From Acidobacteriota bacterium (GTDB lineage Bacteria > Acidobacteriota > Holophagae > Acanthopleuribacterales > Acanthopleuribacteraceae), in contig PDUC01000047.1 of the NCBI GenBank assembly GCA_002747255.1, positions 1 to 64,000 on the forward strand: a stretch of 64,000 bases of DNA, in the 5' to 3' direction. Below, piece after piece: positions 33,389 to 43,588 of the stretch (positions within the stretch are counted from its first letter, which is position 1; each line of letters begins with the position of its first letter). The notes beneath the pieces are model-generated. The model had not been told where the DNA came from. It did not search any database and was given only the letters and a program-made list of their open reading frames with translations. Position numbers and translations under genes: made by a program.

Positions 33389-36300
33389 ATGAACTGGCTT
33401 TACATTTTTATAATAGGTTTTTTCGCCATAGGAATGCAAGCTGCGGACCTAACGGTCACATTTCAGCAGGGTCTCAATGGCTATTCGGGAGTATCTGACA
33501 CATGGGTAAGTACCAATTCCTGGGATACGCCTCCACAACATACGGTGAATTACGGTCAGAATGAATCGATTACTCTCATGAGAGACGGTGATCAAAATCC
33601 CTTGCTCAAGTTCGATCTTTCCAGTATTCCCGCAAATAGTAAAATCGTTTCTGCTCACCTTGAGCTGTATAACATCACACCTTCCTCCAGTGGAGCCCAA
33701 GTATTTGATCGCCGTATCCGGCTGTTTCGGATCCTAAGGGACTGGGATGAGGGAAATCAGATCAATTCACCGATTGATGCATCGGGAAAACACGGTGCAA
33801 CCGGTGACCATGCCTTCGACTACTTTCCGGGCAGCGGGGTTGATGTACCATGGGGTGAGCGCGGCATGCAGGCGAACACAGATTACGACGGTACTGAAAC
33901 AGGTCATACCGATGTTCAAGATGAAGGTTGGTACAGCTGGGATGTCACCGAACTGGTTCGCAACTGGGTTCGTCTGGAACAGCCTAACTTCGGTTTCGTT
34001 CTTAGAGATGCAACCGGTTATCAGGATGGACACACTGACTGGCGTGAATTTCGTTCCTCGCAATTTCCCGACTCTCAATTTCGGCCCAGGCTCATAGTGA
34101 CTTACAATCCAGATGTCCCCTTCGCCTCGGCCGGGCCTGATCAAGAGATACTGGATTGGGCGGGCAGTTCCATTCAGTTAGATGGATCGGCAAGTACAGA
34201 TCGACCGGGTGGCAATAATGCAACGCTTCAATACCAATGGGAAGTCATTCAATCTGGCTATGGTTCCAGTCTTTCAGGTATCGTAGGTCAGGATCAGATG
34301 CCCTCTGTTACACCCGATACAGCAGGAGAGTGGATTTTCCAATTGACCGTAACCAATGACCTGGGTGAATTCGCAACTGATACGGTCAATGTCCGGCTTC
34401 TCTCCATTAACGCATCCCATCCGCGGATTTATCTTTCTCCGCAGAAACTAGCCCAGCTCCAGGCTCGAGCTGTTACGGGAAATCCTCGTTGGGATCAACT
34501 GGTTCTGGAAGCTCAGGCTGCTGATGCACACATGCATACCAAGGCCTTGGTGGGACTGCTGACCAATAGCGATTCGCTACAGGATTCAGCCGTTCAGGAT
34601 GCCATTGATCTCATGAACCAAGCAGGTGACTACCCGACCAAAACAGGTGATATAGCTCTTGTTTATGACTGGTGTTACAGTCGGCTTTCCACGCAGCAAA
34701 TCCAGAATTTCGTCTCTTATTTCAACAGCTGGGCTCAAGATAATTTAGATAACCCCTACAGTTCCGATGTGCCCGGCTGGGGTAATTACTGGCCGCGATT
34801 TTCCTATTCCTTTCTCCTTGCAGGTTTGGCCAGTTTTGGAGATAACCCCCGTGCTCAGGAGTGGATGGATGAATATCGCAAGAACCGTTTCCAGGCTTTC
34901 GATATCGACATACTGAACCGCATCGCAGAAGGTGGCGCATGGCCAGAAGGAATGATTTACGACTGGATTGCGAATCTCTCTCTTGTTCGTGCTATTCAAG
35001 CCTGGCTGTCCGCTACTGGAGAAAATCTCTTTCTCTCTTCCAGTTGGTTTAAAGAGCGCCTTCCCTTCCTGCTCATACACCGTTGGCCAGGACTCGCCAG
35101 TGAGTGGGGTTATGAATACCATCCCTATGCTTCCATAGGCGATAGCGAACGAAATCGGGGAGCGATTGGAAATTACGAACGAATTATGAACCTGATCCTG
35201 CTGGAACAATTCCCTGACGAACCCCTGTCGAGACAGCTCCACGCCTATATGGCTTCCGGCACAACCGCCAATTCGGATACGTTTCTTTATCATGACGAGT
35301 TCATGTGGTTTGACCCCGATCTGGTTCCTGAACAACCGCAGCTTAAAACACACTATGCCAGGGGAACGGGAACCGTGATTATGCGCTCGGGTTGGCCTGA
35401 TGGTGCTGAAGATACCGACCCCTCTGCAACACACATCATGTTTCAATGCGGCGATCATTTCACTTATCATCAGCATTACGATCAGAACAGCTTTACCTTG
35501 TTTAAATACAACGATCTCGCATTAGACTCCGGCGTTTATTCAGGGGACGGTCTTTCCTACCATGACCGCGATTATTATGTTCGGACAATCGCTCACAATA
35601 CACTGATCGTGCGAAACCCTACAGAGGATTTTTCGGACAGCAGGCCGGAAGCAACGACCAATGACGGCGGACAGCGTTCAGTCTATCCAGCCACACGATC
35701 ACCACAAACAGTTGAATATTTCGACTTACATCAGACCCATTACGAAACAGGAAATATCACCCGCTTTGAAGACCACGAAGCCTTTACCTATGCCTTGGGA
35801 GACGCAACACATGCCTATAACAACCCAACCTACAATCAAGCCATGGATACGGACCTCTCAGGAAATACAGCGAAAGTAAGCCGGTTCTTGAGGTCATTTT
35901 GCTATTTACGTGAGGTTTCCGGTTACCCGGGCTCGGGTGATTACGTGGTGATGCTCGACCGGGTTGGTGTGGTTCATGCCGCCTACAGTGGAGAAAACAC
36001 AAAGCTCTTGTTTCATACCTTTAACGAGCCTCAAGTCAACGGAACACCGCAGACTGTTTCGGCTGGAGAAACTCTTTACACGCAAGCTTCGCAGGTTACC
36101 TCTGCCAACGACCCTGGAAAACTGTTCATCAACTTCATCCATCCAGAACAAGTTCACATACGAAAGGTTGGCGGAAGGGGTGAAAAGGCCTTTTGGGTTT
36201 TTGATCAGAATGTTGATTGGCATTGGGATGCAAGTGAACCCCAGCCTCGTCCGATCAGTGATTTTGAATCAGAGCCCTATGGAGAATGGCGTATTGAATT

Positions 36301-36784
36301 GGAGCCTGTGGATACCAATCTGGATCACAGTTTCCTGACTGTTATGACCCCACGCTCCACCGGGACTGTTTCTCCTCCTGCTATGAACCTCATTTCTGGC
36401 AACGGGTTATTGGGAGTTCACATTGAAGATTCAGGCTTAAACCGTGTCTGCGTCTTTTCAGCAGACGATGAGGGTGCCCCGCTGGCTGGCACACTGACTT
36501 ATCAATTTGTGCCATCCGCTGAATCACACCACGCGATTTTTGATTTAGAGCCTCTTTCGGCTTATGAAGTGAATATATCCACTCCTGACGGTGCAACTCA
36601 AATTGAACTCGTTCCTCAACCCGGCGGTGCTTGGGTCGCTTCGGATCAGGGCGTCATCCAGTTTTATACCTCCGATGTGGACTTATGCGAAACTCAGTTT
36701 AATGCATTGGCATCCACCTGGCCGCAAGTGACCGTGTTGGAGCTCATTACAGAAATCTGCCAGGAAGAAGCCCACTCGTTATAG
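33389..36784 (+). CDS. Secreted heparinase II/III-like polysaccharide lyase with DNRLRE module
   Basis: 1131 residues from ATG 33389, where the signal peptide MNWLYIFIIGFFAIGMQA begins; the in-frame ATG at 33323 would put 22 residues before it. Residues 20-235 are a DNRLRE/CBM96-type carbohydrate-binding module (TVTFQQGLNGYSGVSDTWV, LLKFDLSSIPANSKIVSAHLELY, WDVTELVRNWV, FRPRLIVTY). Residues 240-335 are a PKD-like beta-sandwich (ASAGPDQEI, LDGSAST, VTNDLGEFATDTVNV). From 345 to about 1050 comes an alpha-barrel plus beta-sheet region of the heparinase II/III superfamily, with HYDQNSFTLFKYNDLALDSG, the catalytic-region HDRDYY and IAHNTLIV. Likely a uronic-acid polysaccharide lyase (alginate-, heparin- or other glycan-type), outside the cell. 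The last 80 residues are not assigned. Confidence 0.8.
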   Translation: MNWLYIFIIGFFAIGMQAADLTVTFQQGLNGYSGVSDTWVSTNSWDTPPQHTVNYGQNESITLMRDGDQNPLLKFDLSSIPANSKIVSAHLELYNITPSSSGAQVFDRRIRLFRILRDWDEGNQINSPIDASGKHGATGDHAFDYFPGSGVDVPWGERGMQANTDYDGTETGHTDVQDEGWYSWDVTELVRNWVRLEQPNFGFVLRDATGYQDGHTDWREFRSSQFPDSQFRPRLIVTYNPDVPFASAGPDQEILDWAGSSIQLDGSASTDRPGGNNATLQYQWEVIQSGYGSSLSGIVGQDQMPSVTPDTAGEWIFQLTVTNDLGEFATDTVNVRLLSINASHPRIYLSPQKLAQLQARAVTGNPRWDQLVLEAQAADAHMHTKALVGLLTNSDSLQDSAVQDAIDLMNQAGDYPTKTGDIALVYDWCYSRLSTQQIQNFVSYFNSWAQDNLDNPYSSDVPGWGNYWPRFSYSFLLAGLASFGDNPRAQEWMDEYRKNRFQAFDIDILNRIAEGGAWPEGMIYDWIANLSLVRAIQAWLSATGENLFLSSSWFKERLPFLLIHRWPGLASEWGYEYHPYASIGDSERNRGAIGNYERIMNLILLEQFPDEPLSRQLHAYMASGTTANSDTFLYHDEFMWFDPDLVPEQPQLKTHYARGTGTVIMRSGWPDGAEDTDPSATHIMFQCGDHFTYHQHYDQNSFTLFKYNDLALDSGVYSGDGLSYHDRDYYVRTIAHNTLIVRNPTEDFSDSRPEATTNDGGQRSVYPATRSPQTVEYFDLHQTHYETGNITRFEDHEAFTYALGDATHAYNNPTYNQAMDTDLSGNTAKVSRFLRSFCYLREVSGYPGSGDYVVMLDRVGVVHAAYSGENTKLLFHTFNEPQVNGTPQTVSAGETLYTQASQVTSANDPGKLFINFIHPEQVHIRKVGGRGEKAFWVFDQNVDWHWDASEPQPRPISDFESEPYGEWRIELEPVDTNLDHSFLTVMTPRSTGTVSPPAMNLISGNGLLGVHIEDSGLNRVCVFSADDEGAPLAGTLTYQFVPSAESHHAIFDLEPLSAYEVNISTPDGATQIELVPQPGGAWVASDQGVIQFYTSDVDLCETQFNALASTWPQVTVLELITEICQEEAHSL

Positions 36785-37013
36785 CAATTCAATGCAACAG
36801 CACCTTTTTTGATTCCTGAACAGGTGCGCCCCTTGAAACTTCGCAGCAGGCACGAAAAAGGTCTGGCTGGACCAATCGTTTCAACAGTTGAATACGATCG
36901 CATTGGTTGGAAACCGGTTCTGTCTGCAAGCGCGCTGTGTTCTTCTCTCGACCGCTGGGGTCGCAAGAGCAATCACGAAAGGCTGTATTTGACAAGGAAA
37001 CAGGAGTCCTGTT

Positions 37014-38012
37014 TCAATATTCTATTCCTCCTAATTTCCGCAGATACGGTAACTCATCTGATCTTTGCATAAAGCAAACTCTCGTTTGATTGATTAAATG
37101 TTCTTCATTTTCCCTAATTTGATCGGCATGTTCAGCATCGTGATCTTTTGGAAGTACAAGCATCTTGGGCAGAATTTCGTTTTTAAATCTCTCAAATCCA
37201 AATAAAACATCCCCTAACTCACATTCAACTTCTCCACTTTCATTTAACGCAGAAAACATAGCTACAAGTTGTACATACTCTTCGTAGGCTGTATTGTATT
37301 CATTTAGAGAGATACCATGCAAAAGAATGCTGTCAAAAAGTAACTCATAAATGGCTTTAGCTTCTGCGTATCTCTTATGCAAGTACAACACCTGGGCAAA
37401 ATCCATCAGTACATCCAAATGCTGATAAATCTCAACCGCTTTTAGTGCCGTGTTGAAGCTGGGGTTGTCGATAATTGAATGGTATTGTTCAAACGCAGAA
37501 TCCCAGTTCGAGTTCATGACCTCTAATTTTGCAAGAATGTGGCGGCAGTATATTTCCGTTGGTGTGCCCTGAAAATATACCGAAAGATCTGTGAATAAAC
37601 TGGCGGCATCAGGCCTGTTGAATGAGTTATAAAAGACCTCACCCAGAACGAGAAGGACTTTATTCAGGATGACCATTTCTTCATCGGTTAGCGAACGTTC
37701 TTCTGACAATTCAAAACAGCGTGAGATAACACCCTTTGATGCATACTTGATCCTGGCAGCAATCGCACCGAAATCTCGAGTTGGTCTGAACACAAACTCT
37801 GTGTCGTCTGGATTGGTTAAAAGTAAACCTGCCATTGATTTGGGAGGCTGAGGCTTTAAGTCGTTAAACCTTTTATATAATATTTTTATGTTTTCAAACT
37901 GTTCTTCAAGCGTTTTTCCGGCAAGTTGTTTTTCATGACTAAAAACATCTGGTTCCAAACGAACAGTGACCGTTTGATCCATTGTTATCAAGAGCAAAAA
38001 AAAGGTTAGCAT
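37014..38012 (-). CDS. Exported helical-repeat (TPR-like) hypothetical protein
   Basis: 332 residues from ATG 38012, which follows AAGGAG; an upstream in-frame start at 38045 is less likely. The short hydrophobic N-terminus MLTFFLLLITMDQTV may be a signal peptide. The body is helix-rich, with TPR-like stretches such as YCRHILAKLEVMNSNWDSAFEQYHSII and VLYLHKRYAEAKAIYELLF (about 170-255). This suggests a protein-protein interaction scaffold. No close family was recognised, and the gene is more AT-rich than its neighbours. A perfect 9-bp palindrome (36997-37015) overlaps the stop codon. Confidence 0.6.
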   Translation of the reverse strand: MLTFFLLLITMDQTVTVRLEPDVFSHEKQLAGKTLEEQFENIKILYKRFNDLKPQPPKSMAGLLLTNPDDTEFVFRPTRDFGAIAARIKYASKGVISRCFELSEERSLTDEEMVILNKVLLVLGEVFYNSFNRPDAASLFTDLSVYFQGTPTEIYCRHILAKLEVMNSNWDSAFEQYHSIIDNPSFNTALKAVEIYQHLDVLMDFAQVLYLHKRYAEAKAIYELLFDSILLHGISLNEYNTAYEEYVQLVAMFSALNESGEVECELGDVLFGFERFKNEILPKMLVLPKDHDAEHADQIRENEEHLINQTRVCFMQRSDELPYLRKLGGIEY

Positions 38013-38392
38013 TGGTGTCTCCTTTGCAAGCTTTAATGAACACACAATTCGTATAGATCAATAAAATATTAAACATTCATTTTTACTATGATATATTCTA
38101 GTGATGGTCATTGACCTTGTCAAGCATCAGCTTTCCGCTGACAGGGCTTTCGGACCCACTTGAATGGACCGATAATTCCAGGCACGAAACGGCAAGCCCT
38201 AGCATTAAGCTGTCGCCAGCGTGATTACTCGGGCAGGTAACACCGTTCCTTAAAACCGACTTCAAATCAGTTTTTCACAGAGATCAAGTGATCGGAATTT
38301 AGCTTGGTTGGCTATCCCGTCTGGTTACAGGTTACCGGGAAGGTAGGGTAAAAACAGCTCATTCTGTATTGTGTACTTTATATATTGAGCAC
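38013..38392. other. Intergenic region with possible small structured element
   Basis: 380 bp between two leftward genes. AAAACCGA (38252-38259) and TCAGTTTT (38267-38274) form a short stem with a 7-base loop and a T5 run. TCCCG and CGGGA at about 38308-38340 flank GGTTACAGGTTACC. The region is GC-richer than the flanking leader, and could encode a small RNA or simply be 5' leader for the gene at 37014-38012. No known RNA family recognised. Confidence 0.3.
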
Positions 38393-39397
38393 TTACTGAA
38401 GTAACGCGTCCCATGCGGGGCCAGGTACTTTGACCAGATCTGCAACGGTTTGGCCAGCGTGATTTTTGAGATCTGTTCTGCCACCGGCCTCGATCAGTAG
38501 TTTTGCCGTTTCAAGGTGATTATTTTGGGCGGCGATCATAAGAGCTGTAAAGCCCATGCTATCAGCCGCATTGGGGTCCAGACCCTCGCTCAAACAGTGA
38601 GCCACCAGTTTCGTGTTCCCGTAGAAAGAAGCCCATCGCAGAGGACACCAGTTTTTGGGGAAGGGCCCTTTTACATCGATGCCGTGGTCAATGAGAGCGG
38701 CAACTACCTTGAAATTCCGCCTGGAACTCTGACTCGCTTGATAGAGGAGCGGTCTGCCTTTGCCATCTTTCAGGCTTAAATTGGACCCGCTGTTTAAAAG
38801 CAATTGCGTGAGATCGAGTTGGCCCCGCTTAACGGCATACATCAGAGCCGTCATGCCCATGGGATCAACCGTGTTGACATCGGCACCTTCGAGCAGGAGC
38901 AGTTCAACGACTTTTGTCGAGCCTTTTTTACTGGCCCATATCAGGGGATTCCATTGGTCAGGATACGTTCGCTCAAGATGGGCGCCTTTTTGGATCAAGG
39001 CAATCACTCCTTCATACACCTGGTCAGTGTAGGGAGCATGAGCCAGGTGCCATAATACGGTACGCTCTTTAAAATCAATTGTTTCCGTGTCAGCTCCGTG
39101 ATCCAGGAGTACTTTTAGAATCGGGACATCGCCTCTCTTGGCCGCTTCCATAACTGGAATTTCGTTCAGCGAGCTTTTATCGTTGGCGGCAATGCCCCAA
39201 TGGAGCAGTTTTGTCACAGCATCCAGATCGCTCTTTCTTATGGCTTGAATCATGCCATCTGAAGTGCAGTCAATCTGACGCGCTGCCAATTCCCTTTTAA
39301 TACGGTGTTTCTGAAGCCAGGGAAACATGCCGAAATAAGCAAAACCGGCCAGTACCAGCAAGGTTAATGACAATCTGAAAGCGATTTTATTTTTCAT
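38393..39397 (-). CDS. Ankyrin-repeat protein with N-terminal membrane anchor
   Basis: 334 residues from ATG 39397 (MKNKIAFRLSL), where a single hydrophobic helix of about 20 residues (LTLLVLAGFAYFGMFPW) starts; upstream in-frame sequence is low-complexity and unlike protein. About eight ankyrin repeats run from residue 55 to 330: GDVPILKVLLDHGADTE, GSTKVVELLLLEGADVN, GMTALMYAVKRGQLDLTQLLL, GFTALMIAAQNNHLETAKLLIEAG. The repeats probably face the periplasm behind the anchor. Function: protein binding; partner unknown. The ribosome binding site is weak. Confidence 0.8.
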   Translation of the reverse strand: MKNKIAFRLSLTLLVLAGFAYFGMFPWLQKHRIKRELAARQIDCTSDGMIQAIRKSDLDAVTKLLHWGIAANDKSSLNEIPVMEAAKRGDVPILKVLLDHGADTETIDFKERTVLWHLAHAPYTDQVYEGVIALIQKGAHLERTYPDQWNPLIWASKKGSTKVVELLLLEGADVNTVDPMGMTALMYAVKRGQLDLTQLLLNSGSNLSLKDGKGRPLLYQASQSSRRNFKVVAALIDHGIDVKGPFPKNWCPLRWASFYGNTKLVAHCLSEGLDPNAADSMGFTALMIAAQNNHLETAKLLIEAGGRTDLKNHAGQTVADLVKVPGPAWDALLQ

Positions 39398-39985
39398 AAA
39401 GATACCTGTAACGTGATTACGAGAAAAAGGACACGCCATTCGCTGACCCTGTCCATTGCAAAAAGAGTTACCGCAGCTTATCCCCAGATTTTGTGGGATA
39501 CGTCTTTCCTGCTGAACCATTTGGCTTCTTCAAATATAAATGAATGTGTTTGTACAAGCAATAACACAGTGTAGCTGTGCTGTGAAAACGATCGAGTGAA
39601 TGGCTCCGGTCGCCGCGATTCGGTAATGAAACACGGCAGGAGTCACACAATCAGAGGGTCATGGTGATGCCGACTCCGCTTACCCGCTAAAGCGTTCATA
39701 CTTCTCCAGAAACACGGAACTTCGCACAGGAAACTCGACTTCATTTCGCCGATTCAGTCAGGTGTGTAAGCGCAAGGTGTGTCGGTTCGTTTTGCGACCT
39801 CTCATGATGGCGGCTTGAAGAACGAACACTCCATGGTTTGTATTCTGCGGGTACCACGGCGAGCTCTGGTTAGTTATTTTCGAAAGAAAAGCTGTTCTAT
39901 TCACGATAGAATGTGCTATGTTAGCGCGTCCGGGTTTGCTCCTTGGTTGTGGGGGCTGCCGGTTATTAACCAAATTGGAGTCAAA
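39398..39985. other. Divergent region upstream of rpsO
   Basis: 588 bp between the ankyrin gene and rpsO. It must contain the rpsO promoter and S15 leader; TATGTT at 39917-39922 is a possible -10 element with no convincing -35 partner. The short ORFs here do not look coding. GGAG at 39977-39980 is the rpsO ribosome binding site. Confidence 0.4.
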
Positions 39986-40249
39986 ATGAGAACCGAAGAA
40001 AAACAAGCCATCATTGAGTCTTACAAGAGACACGCCAATGATACCGGTTCTGTTGAAGTTGAAGTAGCTATTTTAACTCACAGGATTAATCACTTAAACA
40101 AGCATTTCCAGATCCACAAGAAGGATCACCATTCCAACAGAGGTCTGTTGAAAATGGTAGGTAAACGCAGACGTCTGCTGAAATACCTCAAGAAAAAAGA
40201 TACAGGTCGTTATGATACCTTGATCAAAAAGCTTGGGTTGAGAAAATAA
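39986..40249 (+). CDS. rpsO: 30S ribosomal protein S15
   Basis: 87 residues, close to the 88-89 of other S15 proteins. Binds 16S rRNA helices 20-22 early in small-subunit assembly. Family core: [55 protein letters not shown] at 39986 preceded by GGAG; longer in-frame sequence upstream is not S15-like. In many bacteria S15 represses its own mRNA through the leader, and the long leader here would allow it. A terminator follows at once, before pnp, which is the classical rpsO-pnp arrangement. Confidence 0.98.
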   Translation: MRTEEKQAIIESYKRHANDTGSVEVEVAILTHRINHLNKHFQIHKKDHHSNRGLLKMVGKRRRLLKYLKKKDTGRYDTLIKKLGLRK

Positions 40250-40252
40250 TAA

Positions 40253-40288
40253 AAAAACCCCTTGTCCCCAAACGGATAAGGGGTTTTT
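40253..40288 (+). terminator. Intrinsic terminator between rpsO and pnp
   Basis: AAAAACCCCTTGTCC (40253-40267) pairs with GGATAAGGGGTTTTT (40274-40288), 14 of 15 positions, CCAAAC loop, T5 at the end. It lies 3 bp after rpsO and probably attenuates read-through into pnp. Confidence 0.92.
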
Positions 40289-40491
40289 AGTTTATCGGGA
40301 GATGAATCAGAGTTCATTGAATCGCGGTTCAATCAGCCCATTTTAACGAAGCATCGCTTCATAACATCAATAAAAACATAAAAGAACATCTCAAAAAAAG
40401 AACAAGCTCAAAAACAGAGTTGGAAGTATGAGGTAAGGTTCAGGCCTAAACTGAACGAGTAAAAAGCTCTGTTGTGAGCGTAGGAGAAAAA

Positions 40492-42564
40492 ATGGAATAC
40501 AGAAAAGAGATAGAGATTGGAGACAAGAAGATTATCATCGAAACGGGCAAGATGGCCAAGCAGGCTCATGGCTCCGTTATTGTTCGGTGTGGTGACTCCA
40601 TGGTCCTGGCCACTTGTTGTGCTGTGGAGGAAATGGAAGAAGACAGGGGTTTTTTCCCTTTAACCGTTGATTACAGAGAAAGCTATTCGGCTGCGGGTAA
40701 GTTCCCGGGCGGTTTTTTCAAAAGAGAGGGCAGAGCGACCACGCGTGAAACACTCACCAGCCGAATGATCGATCGTCCTTTGCGTCCCATGTTCACCGAA
40801 GGTTTTCAGGGCGATACGCAAATCATGATCAATGTTCTCTCCTATGACGAAGAGAACGACCCCGATGTACTGGGTATGCTGGGCGGCTGTGCCGCGGCCT
40901 ACTTGTCGCCCGTACCCTTTCCTCAGCCCATTGGCGCTGTCAGAGTGGGTCTGCTGGAAGATGAGCTCGTCATTAACCCAACCATTGAAGAACAGAAGAA
41001 AAGTCATCTCGATTTAATCGTTGCAGGTACCGAGGAAGGTATCGTTATGGTTGAAGCGGGCGCTGATTTCATTTCAGAAAATGTCATGGTGGAAGCTCTG
41101 GATTTTGCCCATGAACACATTCGCAATATGACGAAATGCCTGACCGAAATGGCTGAAGAAATGGGCATTGAAAAATGGGAAGTCAAGCCCAAAGAAATCG
41201 ATGAAGCCTTTTTCGCCCAGCTTGAAGAAGAATGCAAGGAAGGCATCATCAAGGCTCTGACCGTCAAAGGGAAGCACGCTTCTGATAAAGCCCTCAAAGC
41301 CTTCAAGAAAACCGTGCTCGAAAAATACGAAGAGGATGAAGAGCAGCTCGAGAAAGCATCCGCGTACTTCGGTACCATTAAGGAAAAAATATTCCGCTCT
41401 TACTCCCTTACCACCCGTAAGAGAACGGACGGCCGGGCACTGACCGAAATTCGGCCCATATCCACAGAGGTCAGTCTGCTGCCCCGCGTGCACGGCAGTG
41501 CTCTTTTCACACGCGGTGAAACACAGGCCATGGTCTCCCTGACTTACGGTACATCGTCCGATTCTCAAACCATCGATTCCATTCGCGGTGAAATTCAGAA
41601 GCGCTTCATGCTTCACTACAACTTCCCCTCGTTCAGTGTCGGGGAAGTGAGACCCAACCGGGGACCGGGTCGACGTGAAATCGGGCACGGCGCTCTGGCA
41701 GAACGTGCTTTGACACCCGTTATTCCCCCTGTGTCATCTTTCCCCTATACCATTCGCCTGGTATCCGATATTCTGGAATCCAATGGCTCCAGTTCCATGG
41801 CTTCGGTTTGCGGCGGTACTTTAGCTCTGCTCGATGCAGGTGTACCCATTGAAAAACCCGTGGCCGGTATTGCCATGGGTCTCATAAAAGAAGGCGACGA
41901 ATATGTCATCCTCTCGGATATTCAAGGTGCCGAAGATCATTACGGCGATATGGACTTCAAGGTCACCGGTACCGATGAGGGTATTACTGCTCTTCAAATG
42001 GATATTAAAATCAAGGGTCTCACCAAAGAGCTCATGGCAGAAGCCCTTGAGCAGGCCAGAGAGGGCAGGCTCTTTATTCTGAATAAAATGGCTGAAACCA
42101 TGCAGGAACCAAGAGAGACTTTCTCTCCCCATGCACCCAAGGTCGTCAACATCAAGGTTCCCATTGATAAAATTCGCGACGTAATCGGCCCTGGCGGTAA
42201 AGTCATTCGTTCCATTATCGAGAAAACAGGTGCCAAAATCGATATCGAAGACAGCGGTAACTGCACCATTTTCGCCTCCACCAGTGAATCAAGTGAACAG
42301 GCAAGGAAAATGGTCGAAGACTTGATTGCCGTACCTGAAGCGGGTAAGTCCTATCTGGGTAAAGTGAAACGCATTAAGGATTTCGGCGCGTTTGTCGAAA
42401 TTCTTCCCGGAACGGAAGGTCTCCTGCACATTTCCGAGATTGCCAACTACCGGCTCAGGAATGTAACCGATGAAATTCAGGAAGGTGAAGAGATTATGGT
42501 CAAGGTTCTCGCGGTAGAGGGAAATGGTCGAATTAAGCTCAGTCGAAAAGCTCTGCTTGATTAA
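40492..42564 (+). CDS. pnp: Polyribonucleotide nucleotidyltransferase (PNPase)
   Basis: 690 residues from ATG 40492 (TAGGAG upstream). Phosphorolytic 3'-5' exoribonuclease of mRNA decay; trimer. Domains in order: RNase PH 1 (about 10-140), helical domain (150-300), RNase PH 2 (320-540), KH (about 550-610, [21 protein letters not shown]), S1 (620-690, [24 protein letters not shown]). The active-site block [14 protein letters not shown] and DGTVVGSGD-equivalent region ([22 protein letters not shown]) are intact. The acid C-terminal tail of some PNPases that binds RNase E is absent. Followed by its own terminator. Confidence 0.97.
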   Translation: MEYRKEIEIGDKKIIIETGKMAKQAHGSVIVRCGDSMVLATCCAVEEMEEDRGFFPLTVDYRESYSAAGKFPGGFFKREGRATTRETLTSRMIDRPLRPMFTEGFQGDTQIMINVLSYDEENDPDVLGMLGGCAAAYLSPVPFPQPIGAVRVGLLEDELVINPTIEEQKKSHLDLIVAGTEEGIVMVEAGADFISENVMVEALDFAHEHIRNMTKCLTEMAEEMGIEKWEVKPKEIDEAFFAQLEEECKEGIIKALTVKGKHASDKALKAFKKTVLEKYEEDEEQLEKASAYFGTIKEKIFRSYSLTTRKRTDGRALTEIRPISTEVSLLPRVHGSALFTRGETQAMVSLTYGTSSDSQTIDSIRGEIQKRFMLHYNFPSFSVGEVRPNRGPGRREIGHGALAERALTPVIPPVSSFPYTIRLVSDILESNGSSSMASVCGGTLALLDAGVPIEKPVAGIAMGLIKEGDEYVILSDIQGAEDHYGDMDFKVTGTDEGITALQMDIKIKGLTKELMAEALEQAREGRLFILNKMAETMQEPRETFSPHAPKVVNIKVPIDKIRDVIGPGGKVIRSIIEKTGAKIDIEDSGNCTIFASTSESSEQARKMVEDLIAVPEAGKSYLGKVKRIKDFGAFVEILPGTEGLLHISEIANYRLRNVTDEIQEGEEIMVKVLAVEGNGRIKLSRKALLD

Positions 42565-42588
42565 CAGACCCTTAACTAACAAGTCAGG

Positions 42589-42616
42589 AAAAGCCCGGTT
42601 CTGCCGGGTTTTTTTT
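42589..42616 (+). terminator. Intrinsic terminator of pnp
   Basis: AAAAGCCCGG (42589-42598) and CCGGGTTTTT (42604-42613) pair across TTCTG and run into eight T residues ending at 42616. Confidence 0.92.
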
Positions 42617-42782
42617 GTTGAAGGCTTTGTTTTCAGTCGAGCGCGATATAAAATGGAACTTGACGAGCTTTCAGGCATTGTGAAAAAAATAAACTCACAA
42701 AGCGGGATTTCGTAATAAAACATGAAACGGCTGTGATTCTTGCCTGGTGCTCGACGACAGCAGTGTAATTTGGGAGTATGGA

Positions 42783-43145
42783 ATGTCGGAACTTCGCGTT
42801 TTTCCAGTTGAAAAACAGGGCTTGTGGGTCTTGAATGTGGATGGTTACATCAACGCTCACACCGTTCAAAAATTTGAACAATCACTGCAAGACCTTCTCA
42901 AAGAAGAAAAATACCAAATTCTGTTGAATTGCCGTGACTTATCGTACATCAACAGTTCCGGGTTAGGGGTTCTGATGGGCTCTATCGATGAAATTCAGGA
43001 AAAAAACGGTTTTCTCTGGCTGTGTGATATGAACGAAACGGTCTTTCACATCTTCGACACACTGGGCTTTACGCATCTCTTCCCCGTCTACCAGAATGAG
43101 GAAGAGGCTTTTTCAAAGTTCAACAGTGAGGAACCGCCCTCATGA
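42783..43145 (+). CDS. STAS-domain anti-anti-sigma factor (RsbV/SpoIIAA-like)
   Basis: 120 residues from ATG 42783 with GGGAG upstream. Single STAS domain: LWVLNVDGYINAHTVQKFEQSL and the phosphorylation-site block YINSSGLGVLMG, with Ser58 or Ser59 as the likely phosphoacceptor. In partner switching the unphosphorylated form frees a regulator by binding the kinase. The C-terminal part (NETVFHIFDTLGFTHLF) fits the family. It overlaps the following kinase gene by 4 nt, so the pair is translationally coupled and begins the signalling operon at 42783-48005. Confidence 0.9.
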   Translation: MSELRVFPVEKQGLWVLNVDGYINAHTVQKFEQSLQDLLKEEKYQILLNCRDLSYINSSGLGVLMGSIDEIQEKNGFLWLCDMNETVFHIFDTLGFTHLFPVYQNEEEAFSKFNSEEPPS

Positions 43146-43588
43146 ATAAAAAGAACCAACCAATTGCAACAGGTATTCTCAAGCTTGAGTTCCCGAGCCA
43201 TTTCAAATGCATTCATTTGGCGACGGAATTTGCCCGGGAGTCCGCGCACATTGCAGGGTTCGATCGCAAGTTATCAGGTCAAATAGCGCTTGCTACCGAT
43301 GAAGCACTCACCAATGTTGTCAAACACGCCTACAAAGGCCAATCCGATAAGCACATTAAGCTCGCCGCGGAAATTACCGATGAGGCTTTGATTCTGAAGA
43401 TCTTCCACACGGGTATTCCACTCAAGAAATCCCAAATCAAACTTCCGGATATGAATTCCTACATTAAAGAGCGCAGAGTGGGTGGTCTGGGTTTGTTTTT
43501 AATGACCAAACTCATGGATGAAATCGATTACACCGAGGGTCGGGAACACTGTTGTCAAATGAAGAAGTATCGAAAGAAAGGGGCGTAA
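43142..43588 (+). CDS. Anti-sigma-type serine kinase (RsbW/SpoIIAB-like)
   Basis: 148 residues. GHKL ATPase fold with the N-box DEALTNVVKHAY (53-64) and G-box RVGGLGLFLM (111-120), as in RsbW and SpoIIAB, kinases that phosphorylate the STAS antagonist and hold a sigma factor or other partner. No sigma factor gene is adjacent, so the client may be encoded elsewhere or may be an output other than a sigma factor. The stop overlaps the phosphatase start (TAATG). Confidence 0.9.
   Translation: MNKKNQPIATGILKLEFPSHFKCIHLATEFARESAHIAGFDRKLSGQIALATDEALTNVVKHAYKGQSDKHIKLAAEITDEALILKIFHTGIPLKKSQIKLPDMNSYIKERRVGGLGLFLMTKLMDEIDYTEGREHCCQMKKYRKKGA

Noticed and set aside
36997-37015. Perfect palindrome GAAACAGGA/TCCTGTTTC as a terminator
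   Set aside because: The loop is one base and no T-run follows on either strand; it overlaps a stop codon and may be incidental.
38300-38345. GGTTACAGGTTACC region as a tRNA gene
   Set aside because: No acceptor stem, anticodon arm or T-loop consensus could be fitted.
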